NCBI RefSeq assembly: GCF_040371945.1
Contig: NZ_BAABWS010000001.1
Coordinates: 930,001-994,000, forward strand
Direction of reading: 5' to 3'
Length of the DNA stretch: 64,000 nt
From: Litorivita sp040371945
GTDB taxonomy: Bacteria; Pseudomonadota; Alphaproteobacteria; Rhodobacterales; Rhodobacteraceae
Within the stretch, counting starts at the first letter, position 1. Each line of letters begins with the position of its first letter. Below are positions 17,878 through 26,633 of this stretch, one piece after another. The position numbers and the translations under genes are program-made. Below the pieces are notes generated by a model that saw only the letters and a list, made by a program, of their open reading frames with translations, searched no databases and was not told the origin of the DNA.

Positions 17878-18849
17878 ATGCGTTTGACCACCACACTTTC
17901 CGCATTGGCCATCATGGCCGCGGGGGCCGTATCGGCCGCAGATGTCGTCGACATCACCTATTCGGACACCGTGCCGGAGAATGATCCGCGCTCTGAAATC
18001 TTGAAAACCGCATTTGGCGAATGCCTCGGCGAAGGTTTCAATTTCAAAGCCTACCACGGCGCCACCTTGTTCAAACAGGGCACCGAATTGACCGCCATGC
18101 AGCGCGGCAACCTCGACATGGGCAACCTTGCGATCTTTGATTTCTATAATCAGGTGCCCTCGACATCGGTTCTGGGCACGCCTTTCTTGTTCCGCGACTA
18201 CGAACACATGCGCGCGGTCTACTCGTCGGATGTTCTGGCCGATCTGGAAGCCGAAATCGAAGCGCAAGCCGGCGTCAAAATCCTCGCCTACCCCTACATT
18301 GGCGCGCGCCATTTGGGCTATAAGGGCGACAAGCAGATCATGACCCCTGCCGATCTCGAAGGCGTCAAGCTGCGTATGCCGGGCGGTGAAGGCTGGCAGT
18401 TTGTCGGCTCTGCCATGGGCGCGACCCCTGTTCCCGTCGCCTTCACCGAAGTTTACACCGCGCTGCAAACCGGTGCCATCGACGGGCAAGACAACGGCTT
18501 CCCCGCGACCTATTCGATGAAGTTCCACGAAGTGATGGATTACATCGGCACGACCTCGCATCTGATCGCGGCGAATGAATTCACCATGTCTTTGGACAAA
18601 TGGAATTCTCTCGACGCGGCGCAGCAAGCCAAAGTGCAAGAATGTGCCGACAACTTCGAAGCGGCGCTCGATGCCTCGACGCTGCAGCTTGAAAAAGACC
18701 TGCGGACCAAAATCGAGGAAAGCGGTGTGAAAGTCTACATGCCCGACAACGCGGCCTTCCAAGAGCACGTGCTGGGCGTTTATCGCGACAGCAAATATTC
18801 GGAGCAATGGCCCGAAGGCTTGGTCGAAGCGATCCAAGCGGTCAAATAA
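17878..18849 (+). CDS. TRAP transporter substrate-binding protein (DctP family)
   Basis: 323 aa. Periplasmic receptor of a tripartite ATP-independent importer. The signal peptide covers about residues 1-21 (MRLTTTLSALAIMAAGAVSA). The mature domain has the DctP pattern KLRMPGGEGWQFVGSAMGA and TGAIDGQDNG. It lies 42 bases after the dehydrogenase gene and before the DctQ and DctM genes. The ligand is probably an organic acid; the dehydrogenase suggests quinate or shikimate. Confidence 0.92.
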   Translation: MRLTTTLSALAIMAAGAVSAADVVDITYSDTVPENDPRSEILKTAFGECLGEGFNFKAYHGATLFKQGTELTAMQRGNLDMGNLAIFDFYNQVPSTSVLGTPFLFRDYEHMRAVYSSDVLADLEAEIEAQAGVKILAYPYIGARHLGYKGDKQIMTPADLEGVKLRMPGGEGWQFVGSAMGATPVPVAFTEVYTALQTGAIDGQDNGFPATYSMKFHEVMDYIGTTSHLIAANEFTMSLDKWNSLDAAQQAKVQECADNFEAALDASTLQLEKDLRTKIEESGVKVYMPDNAAFQEHVLGVYRDSKYSEQWPEGLVEAIQAVK

Positions 18850-18948
18850 GCCGCAAGCATAAGACCCAAAGCAGGCGAGGCCCCCTCGCCTGCCTTGGGC
18901 CAATTTATTCTTTTGCCTGATGTCTTGCGACCTGAAAGGGTGACACGG

Positions 18949-19470
18949 ATGCATAAACTCAACCAGATCCGGATCGTGCTGGGCAAGGGCGCGGAGATGA
19001 TTGTCGCCGCGCTTTTGTTCTCGATGTTCGTCACCTTCCTGTTGCAGATCTATTTTCGCTTTTTCACCGACCTGCCCGTGGGTTGGACGGTGGAGTGGGT
19101 GACCATCGCATGGCTTTGGGGCATCCTTTTCGGCTTTGCTTTTGTGGTGCGCGAAAGCGATATCATCCGCCTTGATGTGCTCTATTCCGCCCTGCCGCGC
19201 GGCGCACGGCGGGTGATGGATGTCATCACCGGCCTGACCTTGGCGGGGGTGTTTTTATACACGCTTCCGGCCTGCTGGGACTACATAGATTTCATGATGC
19301 GCGAGCGCACGGCCTATATGCGGCTGCCGTTCTTTTGGGTGTTTCTCATCTATATTCCCTTCGCGCTCTCCGTCGTCGTGCGCGGATTGATCACCGCCTA
19401 TGCCGGCCTCACCGGCACGGGACGTTTGCACGACACCGCCCAGAACGCAGAGAGCTTTGACCATGATTGA
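18949..19470 (+). CDS. TRAP transporter small permease (DctQ)
   Basis: 173 aa. Four transmembrane helices (about 16-36, 50-70, 90-110, 130-150) and the DctQ motif around VEWVTIAWLWGILFG. ATG 18949 (MHKLNQIRI) is used; the frame opens earlier with no membrane or signal features. It overlaps the dctM gene by 8 bases. Confidence 0.9.
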   Translation: MHKLNQIRIVLGKGAEMIVAALLFSMFVTFLLQIYFRFFTDLPVGWTVEWVTIAWLWGILFGFAFVVRESDIIRLDVLYSALPRGARRVMDVITGLTLAGVFLYTLPACWDYIDFMMRERTAYMRLPFFWVFLIYIPFALSVVVRGLITAYAGLTGTGRLHDTAQNAESFDHD

Positions 19471-20758
19471 TCCCTTTACCCTCAGCCTGATCATCATCGT
19501 CGCCCTGTCGCTTTTCGGCGCCTCGGTGGGGCTGGCCATGATCGCGGGCAGCTTTGTCTATCTGATCGTCGCGGGGCCGGACAGCTCGATTGCCGCCGAA
19601 ACCATGCTGCAGGGCCTGTTCAACAATTACACGTTGCTGGCCATTCCGCTGTTCATTCTGGCCGCCGATATCATGAACATCGGCTCGCTCGCCGACCGGC
19701 TCTTGCGCTTTGCGCAGGCCTTGGTCGGGCGGTTCCGCGGCGGTTTGGGTCACGTCAATGTAGTCTCGTCCCTGATCTTTTCGGGCATGTCGGGATCGGC
19801 CGTCGCCGATGCGGTTGGCATGGGGAAAATCATCATCAACCTGATGACCCGCGACGGCAAATATACCAAAAGCTACGCCGCCGCGATCACCGCCGCCACC
19901 GCGACCGTCGGCCCGATCATTCCGCCCTCGATCCCGATGGTGCTCTATGCCATCGTGTCGGACCAATCGGTGGGCTTTCTCTTTGCCGCTGGCATGTTGC
20001 CCGGATTGCTCATGGCGCTGTCCATGGCAATCATGAACTATATCATTGCGCGCAAACGCGATTTCCCCGTCGATGACGTGGTGCCGGTCCGCGACTTGCC
20101 CCGTATCACATGGAAAGCCCTGCCCGCGCTGATGTTGCCGGTGATCTTGCTGGGCGGGATTTACTCGGGCGTCATGACCCCGACCGAAGCCGCCGCCGTG
20201 GCCGCGCTTTATGCGCTGCTGATTTCGGTGATCTTCTACCGCTCGGTCAGCCTCAAGGACTTCTACGAGGCGCTGCTCGGCTCGGCCCGCTCGACCGCCT
20301 CGGTCGGCGTGCTGGTCGCAGGGGCGATCACCTTCAACTATGTCATCGCCCGCGAACAGCTTCCGGTCACTATCTCCGACATGCTTGGCCAATACGACTT
20401 CACCAAGGTGCAGTTCCTGATCGTCGTCAACATTCTGTTCTTGGTGCTTGGCATGGTGCTCGAAGGCGGGGCGATCTTGTTGATCATCGTGCCGATCCTG
20501 ATCCCTTCGGTGCAGGCCATGGGCATTGATCTGGTCCATTTCGGGGTGATCGTCGTGGTCAATGCGATGCTGGGTCTGATCACGCCGCCCTATGGGTTGT
20601 TGCTCTTTATCACCGCCAATATCACCGACGAGCCGATCGGGCGGATCATCCGCGACATCTGGCCCTTTATTGCGGCCCTGCTGGTGGCGCTGATGATCAT
20701 CACCTTCGTGCCCGATTTCGTCCTCTTCCTCCCGCGCCTTCTGGGCTATCAAGGATAG
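19463..20758 (+). CDS. TRAP transporter large permease (DctM)
   Basis: 431 aa. About 12 membrane segments forming the sodium-coupled transport channel. Family motifs include FSGMSGSAVADAVGMGKI, PPSIPMVLYAI and GLITPPYGLLLF. ATG 19463 lies inside the end of dctQ. A strong terminator follows the gene, ending the operon dehydrogenase-DctP-DctQ-DctM. Confidence 0.94.
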   Translation: MIDPFTLSLIIIVALSLFGASVGLAMIAGSFVYLIVAGPDSSIAAETMLQGLFNNYTLLAIPLFILAADIMNIGSLADRLLRFAQALVGRFRGGLGHVNVVSSLIFSGMSGSAVADAVGMGKIIINLMTRDGKYTKSYAAAITAATATVGPIIPPSIPMVLYAIVSDQSVGFLFAAGMLPGLLMALSMAIMNYIIARKRDFPVDDVVPVRDLPRITWKALPALMLPVILLGGIYSGVMTPTEAAAVAALYALLISVIFYRSVSLKDFYEALLGSARSTASVGVLVAGAITFNYVIAREQLPVTISDMLGQYDFTKVQFLIVVNILFLVLGMVLEGGAILLIIVPILIPSVQAMGIDLVHFGVIVVVNAMLGLITPPYGLLLFITANITDEPIGRIIRDIWPFIAALLVALMIITFVPDFVLFLPRLLGYQG

Positions 20759-20784
20759 CACCAAAAGACCCTCCCGCGCGGAGC

Positions 20785-20821
20785 CCCGCTTGCCGGTCCC
20801 CACCGGCAGGCGGGATTTTTT
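20785..20821 (+). terminator. Rho-independent terminator after TRAP operon
   Basis: Stem CCCGCTTGCCGGT / ACCGGCAGGCGGG with a 4-base loop and a run of six T. Confidence 0.9.
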
Positions 20822-20926
20822 GTCAAGGATGATCGGGGCCGTGCGTGCATAGACGCATGCGGCGCCAAGGTCATATTTCCAATCCACCCTGATCGCAAAG
20901 CAATGCTAACCCTCTAACCCCATCCT

Positions 20927-20944
20927 AAGGTATGGGAAGTATGG
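20927..20944 (+). promoter_or_regulatory. Tandem AAGGTATGG / AAGTATGG near regulator promoter
   Basis: AAGGTATGG at 20927 and AAGTATGG at 20937, about 70 bases before the LuxR-type regulator gene. The second copy equals the core of the composite motif found in the two divergent promoter regions of the catabolic cluster (32518-32539 and 41078-41100). Possible autoregulation site; short and therefore uncertain. Confidence 0.35.
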
Positions 20945-21009
20945 GTGGCACGGCCCTATACTCGTCAGTCACGGCGCCAGAGCGGGAGACTGGCCCAAAG
21001 GGGGGATAG

Positions 21010-23664
21010 ATGACACAGGAGAACCATGGGCCGACAGCCCCGATTGCAAACCCCGTTTTGGGCGCGCAGGCCGGATTGCGCCCGCCTCGCAAACGGCCCG
21101 GCGTGGTCGGACGCCCCACGCTTTGCGCAAGGCTCGCGCAAGCCGTCGCGACAGCGCGCATTTCAATCGTCAGCGCCCCGTCGGGATACGGCAAAACCAC
21201 GCTTCTGGCGGAAACCTATCGCTATTTCGACCACAGCGACGTGCCCCATATCTGGCTCAGCGGCACCCATTCCGACAGCGACCCCGCGTGGATCGACGGC
21301 ATCCTTGCGCGGCAATTGTCCGATCATCTGGGCAGACCCCACAAAGCCGATAGCGGTTTCGCGCATCTGGCGCATGAGGTGTCGCAAACCCAACCCGTCG
21401 CCGTGTTGATCGACAACTGGGATTTCATCGAGACGCCGGAAATGAACCGCTATTTCGACCGGCTGCTGCAAGCCACCGAAGGGGTCGCAAATTTCGTGAT
21501 TTCCTCGCGCAGCACGCCTCGCTTTGCGATCGAAGCCTACCGGCTTGCAGGGGAGCTTAAGGAATTCGGGCTTCAGGATCTGCGTCTGGACGACGCCAGT
21601 TGCTGGGAAATCCTGCAAAGCGGTGAGGCCGCCATCGACCCCTCGCCCCATACGGTCAAGCTGCTCGGGCGCACCGAAGGCTGGCCTGCGGGGGTGCAGT
21701 TGCTGCGCCTCGCGCTGGAGCGAAACCCCCACGCCTCGGAACTGGAATTTTCAGGCTCGCGCGAGGATGTGTCCAACTACCTTCAAGAAACGCTCTTTTC
21801 GGGCCTCGATGCCGAAACAAAAGCCTTTTTGTGCCATATCGCCTATCTGGATGAAATGAGCCCCGAGTTGATCGATGCCATCTTGCCCGGACAAAACGCG
21901 GCGCAAAGTTTTGCCCGTATCCGGCGCGAAAACATCTTGCTCAACGAGATCAACGAGGGCAGCAGCAACTACCGCTTTCACACGCTGTTTCGTGATTTCC
22001 TGCTGGCGCGTGCGGGGCAATATGCCGCCCATTCCGAGGCCGAGATCAGCGCCCGCGCCTCGCGGTTCTATGCGCTGCGAAACGATGAGGTGCACTCGAT
22101 CTGGTATGCGATCCGCGCCGGTGATGTGGCCCAATCCATCACCCAGATCGAACAATATGCCGAAGCGCGATTGGTCGCCGAGGGGCGGATCAAGATGTTC
22201 ACCGAATGGGTGAGGTTGCTGCTCGACCAGAAGGCGGAATTACCGCCGCCGGTCGAATACTGGTATCGCTGGTGCCTTGTTTTCACCGGCCGCTGGGAAG
22301 TGGCGGCCGAATTGAAACACGCCGGATCGGAGCAACGCGACTGTATCATTGATGCCGTCATCGGCGCCTTCAGCGATGATCAGGAGCGGCTCAAATCCGC
22401 GGTTCAAAGGTGGAGTGCAAACCGGATGGACGCCGATCCATTCAGCCACGCGGTCATGTTCTGCGCCGGAGCCATCACCGAAATGTCTGCGGGCAATTAT
22501 CGGGCCGCATGGAGCGAGATCAACAAAGCCAGCCTCGTTGTGCGCCAGACCGAAGGGGGTTTTGGGCGCACATGGGTCAATGTCCTGTCGGTTCTGGTCG
22601 ACACCGGCGGCGGGCGCATAAACGACGCCCTCGCCACCGCCAATAAAGCGATTGAAGAGGCCGAGCATTCCTTGCTGCCCACAGCGCCAGCCGCGCGTAT
22701 GGCACGTTTGGCCTCGGCCATCGTGCATTACCATCGCGGCGACGACGCGGGCGCGATCGAGGCGCTCGGCTATGCCAATACCGAAAGCGACGACCATACC
22801 TTGCCCATTCTCACCGTGATGGCCAGCGCCGTGGCCCGCGAATTGGGAGTATTTTGGCAAAAGCGCCCCTTTGAGGAGCGCCCGCCCTCGGCGGCGATTG
22901 ATCTGGTGTCCGAGGCGCTTTCGATTGAATCCATGCTGCGCACCCAATGGGACGCAGAGCGGTTTATCTTGCGTATGGAAGGGTTTGAGGCCAAATACTC
23001 GGCCGCCTATCACGTCTCGCCCTCCATCGAGCAATACGGTTGGAATTTGCCGGATTTGCGCGAGGTGCTGGGCATCCGCCATGCGCTTGCAACGGGCGAT
23101 TTGCACAAGGCCAATGCGCTCATATCGCCCGCCATCAACCGCAGCCAGCGCACGGGGCGCGGGACCACCGAAATGCGCCTCGCGCTGTTGCGCGTCATCG
23201 TGCTTTACCGTCAGGACAAATATGGCGCGGCCCTGCGCAGCCTGATCCAACAGGCCGAACGGGCGGCCAATGACGGGCTCTACCGCCCCTTTGTCGAACT
23301 GCGCCATATGCTACAGCCGCTGGTCGGCGATCTGATCGAAGCGGGGCGGCGCTCGCCCATCGGGCGCGATCCGGCGGGATGGGCGCGGCTGTGTGATCTG
23401 CTCGGCGCGCCTGCGGACCCCGCCAAGACCACAGAGACCAAGGTCAATGCGTTGTCGGGACTAGAGCGCAGCCTGCAAGTCACCGCACGCGAAAGCGAAA
23501 TCCTCTCGTTTCTTGATCTGGGGCTGAGCAATGCCGAAATCGGCCAAAGGCTTGGCATCTCCTTGCCCACGGTCAAATGGCATCTTGCGAACCTCTATTC
23601 CAAACTCAACGTGAAGAACCGCGCAAGCGCCGTGCGCTTTGCCCGCGACAACGGGCTGACCTGA
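21010..23664 (+). CDS. Large ATP-binding LuxR regulator, MalT/AlkS-like (LAL)
   Basis: 884 aa. Transcription activator with an N-terminal STAND-type ATPase (P-loop SAPSGYGKTT, residues 55-64), a long helical TPR-like sensor region (about 350-800) and a C-terminal LuxR helix-turn-helix (TARESEILSFLDLGLSNAEI, then GISLPTVKWHLANLYSKL). Length and layout match AlkS, the activator of alkane degradation genes in Pseudomonas (about 880 aa). It precedes a cluster encoding an AlkB/XylM-type hydroxylase, so it is the likely activator, responding to substrate. ATG 21010 follows AAAGGGGGG. The effector is unknown. Confidence 0.9.
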   Translation: MTQENHGPTAPIANPVLGAQAGLRPPRKRPGVVGRPTLCARLAQAVATARISIVSAPSGYGKTTLLAETYRYFDHSDVPHIWLSGTHSDSDPAWIDGILARQLSDHLGRPHKADSGFAHLAHEVSQTQPVAVLIDNWDFIETPEMNRYFDRLLQATEGVANFVISSRSTPRFAIEAYRLAGELKEFGLQDLRLDDASCWEILQSGEAAIDPSPHTVKLLGRTEGWPAGVQLLRLALERNPHASELEFSGSREDVSNYLQETLFSGLDAETKAFLCHIAYLDEMSPELIDAILPGQNAAQSFARIRRENILLNEINEGSSNYRFHTLFRDFLLARAGQYAAHSEAEISARASRFYALRNDEVHSIWYAIRAGDVAQSITQIEQYAEARLVAEGRIKMFTEWVRLLLDQKAELPPPVEYWYRWCLVFTGRWEVAAELKHAGSEQRDCIIDAVIGAFSDDQERLKSAVQRWSANRMDADPFSHAVMFCAGAITEMSAGNYRAAWSEINKASLVVRQTEGGFGRTWVNVLSVLVDTGGGRINDALATANKAIEEAEHSLLPTAPAARMARLASAIVHYHRGDDAGAIEALGYANTESDDHTLPILTVMASAVARELGVFWQKRPFEERPPSAAIDLVSEALSIESMLRTQWDAERFILRMEGFEAKYSAAYHVSPSIEQYGWNLPDLREVLGIRHALATGDLHKANALISPAINRSQRTGRGTTEMRLALLRVIVLYRQDKYGAALRSLIQQAERAANDGLYRPFVELRHMLQPLVGDLIEAGRRSPIGRDPAGWARLCDLLGAPADPAKTTETKVNALSGLERSLQVTARESEILSFLDLGLSNAEIGQRLGISLPTVKWHLANLYSKLNVKNRASAVRFARDNGLT

Positions 23665-23769
23665 CCCAATCCTTTGGAACGATGCCGCGGCGGTCACCCC
23701 CAAGATGAGCCCAAGTCCGTAGATTTTGCGCAAGGTGGACCCCGTGATGTCACCCTGCCCAACCGCAAA

Positions 23770-23791
23770 CGCCGGCCCTCGCAGGCCGGCG
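23770..23791. terminator. GC-rich hairpin between convergent genes
   Basis: Perfect CGCCGGCC / GGCCGGCG stem with a 6-base loop between the ends of the regulator and acyl-CoA ligase genes. There is no strong T-run on either strand, so terminator activity is doubtful. Confidence 0.4.
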
Positions 23792-23842
23792 GTCTTGATC
23801 ACTGTGCTGGAAGGTCGCGCCCGTCCGGCCCCGACCGCGACA

Positions 23843-25438
23843 CTAATTCACCGCGCGGGTGCGCCCCTCCCAATAGGGTTTGCGCAGCTCGGTCTTGAGC
23901 ACCTTACCCGCGCCGGAAATCGGCAGGGCCTCGATCATCGAAACGCTGCGCGGCACTTTGTAACCGGCGATCTTTTCGCGGCAATGGGCGACGAGGTCTT
24001 CGGCCTCCAGCGTGCAATCGGGCGCCAGCACCACAAAGGCATGCACCGCCTCGCCCCATTCGTCGGACGGTATGCCAATCACCGCACAGGCGGCCACCGC
24101 CGGATGGCTGGCGACCGCATTTTCGACCTCTAGGGAATAGACGTTTTCGCCCCCCGAGATGATCATATCCTTCGAGCGATCCACGATGAAAACATATCCC
24201 GCCTCATCCATATAGCCCATATCACCCGTCCACAGCCAACCGTCCTTGATGGCCTTTGCCGTGGCCTCGGGCTGTTTCCAATAGCCCTGCATCACATTGT
24301 CACCCGCCACGGCGATCTCGCCGATCTCGCCGCGCGCGGCCTCGGTGCCATCGCCGTTCAAGATACAGACGCGATTATGCACAAAACTGCCGCCCGCAGA
24401 GCGCATGCGCGCATCGATACGCGTGGCTTTGTCATGGTCCGCGGCGCGCAGCATCGTATTGGTCGCCGCGCTTTCGGTCATGCCATAGACCTGCATCACC
24501 GACACGCCCGCAAGCGCCTCCAGAATGCGGTCCACCAAGGCCTGCGGCGCGGGCGAGGCACCGTAAAGCAGGCTGCGCACGCTGCTCTTGTCGGCATCCA
24601 TGAATCCGGCGTTGCCAAGGCTCATCTGCAACATCACCGGCACCATCAAAAGATCGGTAATCTTGTGGGTTTCGATCAATTGCCCGACAACCGCAGGATC
24701 AAAGGCAGGCAACATCACATGGGTCCCGCCGCGCAAAAGCGTGCAGATCGTCGTCATCAGATCAGCCAGATGGAACATCGGCGCGGCATGCAGCGCGACG
24801 GCATCGGGGCCATATGCCCCTTCGGCCAAAATGCCCAACCCCGAGGTCATGATATTGCGGTGCGAGAGCATCACACCCTTGGACCGCCCCGTCGTGCCGC
24901 CCGTATAGAACAGCCCGTAAGTGTCGTCGTCGCCCGCATGCACATCCGCCACCGGATCATGCGCCGCAATCAGATCCTCCAACCCGACACAGCCCTCGGG
25001 CAGATCACCATCGCCGATGAAAACCACATGCGCCAGACCCGCGCATTGCGCGCGCAATTGCGCCGCCATCGGCGCGAACATGTCATCGACGAACAGCACC
25101 TTGCAATCGCTGTCGTTCAAACAATAGGCGACCTCCTCGGCGCTCCACCGGAAATTGACCGGATTGACCAAAGCCCCGATCCACGGCACCGCAAGATAGT
25201 ATTCCAGATACCGATCCGAGTTCAGCGCCAGCGCGCCCACCACCTGCCCCGGCTCGACACCGAGCGCGCGCAATCCGCCCGCGATCCGCGCAACGCGCTC
25301 GGCCAGCGTCGCGAAACTGTGGTTGCGATCACCGCAAATCGTGGCCGTGGCCTCGGGGCGGATTTGCACGGCGCGGTGCAAGCCTTGGGTAAAGCTGCTG
25401 CCGACCATCGATCGGCCTTGGGCATCATCATGTTTCAT
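23843..25438 (-). CDS. Acyl-CoA synthetase, AMP-forming (fatty acid-CoA ligase type)
   Basis: 531 aa. Activates a carboxylic acid to its CoA thioester through an acyl-adenylate. The P-loop YTGGTTGRSKG is near residue 175, the adenine motif is QVYGMTES, the hinge region reads TGDMGYMDEAGYVFIVDRSKD, and the catalytic Lys is in GAGKVLKTELR near the C-terminus. GAGGAGG lies ahead of ATG 25438. Last gene of the hydroxylase operon; it would feed the acid made by the alcohol and aldehyde dehydrogenases into beta-oxidation, like AlkK. Confidence 0.92.
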   Translation of the reverse strand: MKHDDAQGRSMVGSSFTQGLHRAVQIRPEATATICGDRNHSFATLAERVARIAGGLRALGVEPGQVVGALALNSDRYLEYYLAVPWIGALVNPVNFRWSAEEVAYCLNDSDCKVLFVDDMFAPMAAQLRAQCAGLAHVVFIGDGDLPEGCVGLEDLIAAHDPVADVHAGDDDTYGLFYTGGTTGRSKGVMLSHRNIMTSGLGILAEGAYGPDAVALHAAPMFHLADLMTTICTLLRGGTHVMLPAFDPAVVGQLIETHKITDLLMVPVMLQMSLGNAGFMDADKSSVRSLLYGASPAPQALVDRILEALAGVSVMQVYGMTESAATNTMLRAADHDKATRIDARMRSAGGSFVHNRVCILNGDGTEAARGEIGEIAVAGDNVMQGYWKQPEATAKAIKDGWLWTGDMGYMDEAGYVFIVDRSKDMIISGGENVYSLEVENAVASHPAVAACAVIGIPSDEWGEAVHAFVVLAPDCTLEAEDLVAHCREKIAGYKVPRSVSMIEALPISGAGKVLKTELRKPYWEGRTRAVN

Positions 25439-25482
25439 TCGGGTTTCCTCCTCCTACGCGCGTCCGGCGCGCTCAATATGGA

Positions 25483-25830
25483 TCAGCTTGCAAAGGCAAG
25501 CGGGTAGATCAGATACAGGCCAAAGCCCGCGAGCCCGCCATGGGCCAGCGCCACCACCAGCGGGATTTTTTCGGCAAATAATGTGCGCAGCAAAACACGA
25601 CCGCCGAGCATCGCAAAGGTGATTACGATCACCCCCCACCACGGGCCTTCGGGCGCCGCTCCGCGCAGATGCGCCACATACAATAGCGCAAGGCCCAAAA
25701 GCCCCGCCAATCCGTGCCCCGAGCCGAGCAAGCTTGGATAACGCACCCGCACCGCGACCAGAAATGTCATCAACAATCCGCCGCATGCCCCCGCCGCAAG
25801 CAACAAAAAGGCCATTTGAATCAGTGTCAT
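25483..25830 (-). CDS. Small four-helix membrane protein of unknown function
   Basis: 115 aa, not recognised. Four hydrophobic segments (about 3-25, 37-52, 66-80, 88-111) with few charges and a GHGLAGLLGLALLYVAHL stretch. ATG 25830 is preceded by GGGAGAGAG. It sits between the enoyl-CoA hydratase and acyl-CoA ligase genes in a tight catabolic operon, so a role in substrate passage or membrane placement of the hydroxylase system is possible but unproven. Confidence 0.75.
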   Translation of the reverse strand: MTLIQMAFLLLAAGACGGLLMTFLVAVRVRYPSLLGSGHGLAGLLGLALLYVAHLRGAAPEGPWWGVIVITFAMLGGRVLLRTLFAEKIPLVVALAHGGLAGFGLYLIYPLAFAS

Positions 25831-25847
25831 ACTCTCTCTCCCATTTC

Positions 25848-26633
25848 TTATTTGCCTTTAAAATCGGCCCCGCGCTTGTCCAAGAACGCGGCCACGCCTT
25901 CGGCGAAATCCTCCGTCCGGCTGGCCTTGCGAAAGGCCAGACGCTCCATCTCCAGATGCACGTCAAGCGGGCGGGTTTCGGCCCCGTCGATCAACTGCCG
26001 CCATGCCGCGAAGGCCGCCGTGGGCCGCGCCGCCATCTCGGCGGCCAAAGCCTGCGCTTCGGACTGCAGCGCCTCTTGCGCCACGATGCGATCGACCAAT
26101 CCGGCGCGCTGCGCCTCCTCGGCGTCCCAGACCTGTGACAACAGCATGAGCCGCGTGGCATTGTGTCGCCCGATCCGGCGCGGCAAATACCATGTGCCGC
26201 CGCAATCCATCGCCGCACCGATCCGGTCATAGGCCATCAAGAACCGCGTGCCCTGCGCCGCAATCACCAGATCACAGCCCGCCGCCAAGCTCAGCCCCGC
26301 CCCCGCCACGGCCCCGTGGACGGCGGCGATTTTGGGCGCGGGCAATGCCGCAAGCGTGGTGATTGCAGGGTGCAGCGCATCAAGCAATTCATCGACCACA
26401 GCCGCCGCTTGGCCAATGTCATCGGCAAAACGTTTCAGATCGCCCCCCGCCACAAAGGCCCGCCCCTCGCCGCGCAAGATCACGGCGCGCGGCGGTTTTG
26501 CCGCGATCTGCGCGACCGCCGCGCCAAAGGCGCGCGCCATGGGCACATCAATGGCATTCATCGCCTCGGGGCGGTTCAAAACGAGGGTGGCAATCTCGCC
26601 GCCCTCGCTCCAGTCAACGAATGCGCTGCTCAT
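25848..26633 (-). CDS. Enoyl-CoA hydratase/isomerase (crotonase family)
   Basis: 261 aa. Crotonase fold with an oxyanion region GRAFVAGGDLKRFA (about residues 57-70) and AGAGLSLAAGCDLVIA. The catalytic-loop text DRIGAAMDCGGTWYLP lacks a standard second glutamate pair, resembling PaaG-type isomerases, so isomerase rather than hydratase activity is possible. Its start overlaps the FadB/J-like stop by 4 bases. Confidence 0.87.
   Translation of the reverse strand: MSSAFVDWSEGGEIATLVLNRPEAMNAIDVPMARAFGAAVAQIAAKPPRAVILRGEGRAFVAGGDLKRFADDIGQAAAVVDELLDALHPAITTLAALPAPKIAAVHGAVAGAGLSLAAGCDLVIAAQGTRFLMAYDRIGAAMDCGGTWYLPRRIGRHNATRLMLLSQVWDAEEAQRAGLVDRIVAQEALQSEAQALAAEMAARPTAAFAAWRQLIDGAETRPLDVHLEMERLAFRKASRTEDFAEGVAAFLDKRGADFKGK

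Noticed and set aside
16810..18954. Open frame of 714 codons on the minus strand over the dehydrogenase and DctP genes
   Set aside because: Antisense to two clear genes with signal peptide and catalytic motifs; no ribosome site or family pattern.
19409..20887. Open frame of 492 codons antisense to DctM
   Set aside because: Composed of charged low-complexity text from the opposite strand of a membrane protein gene.
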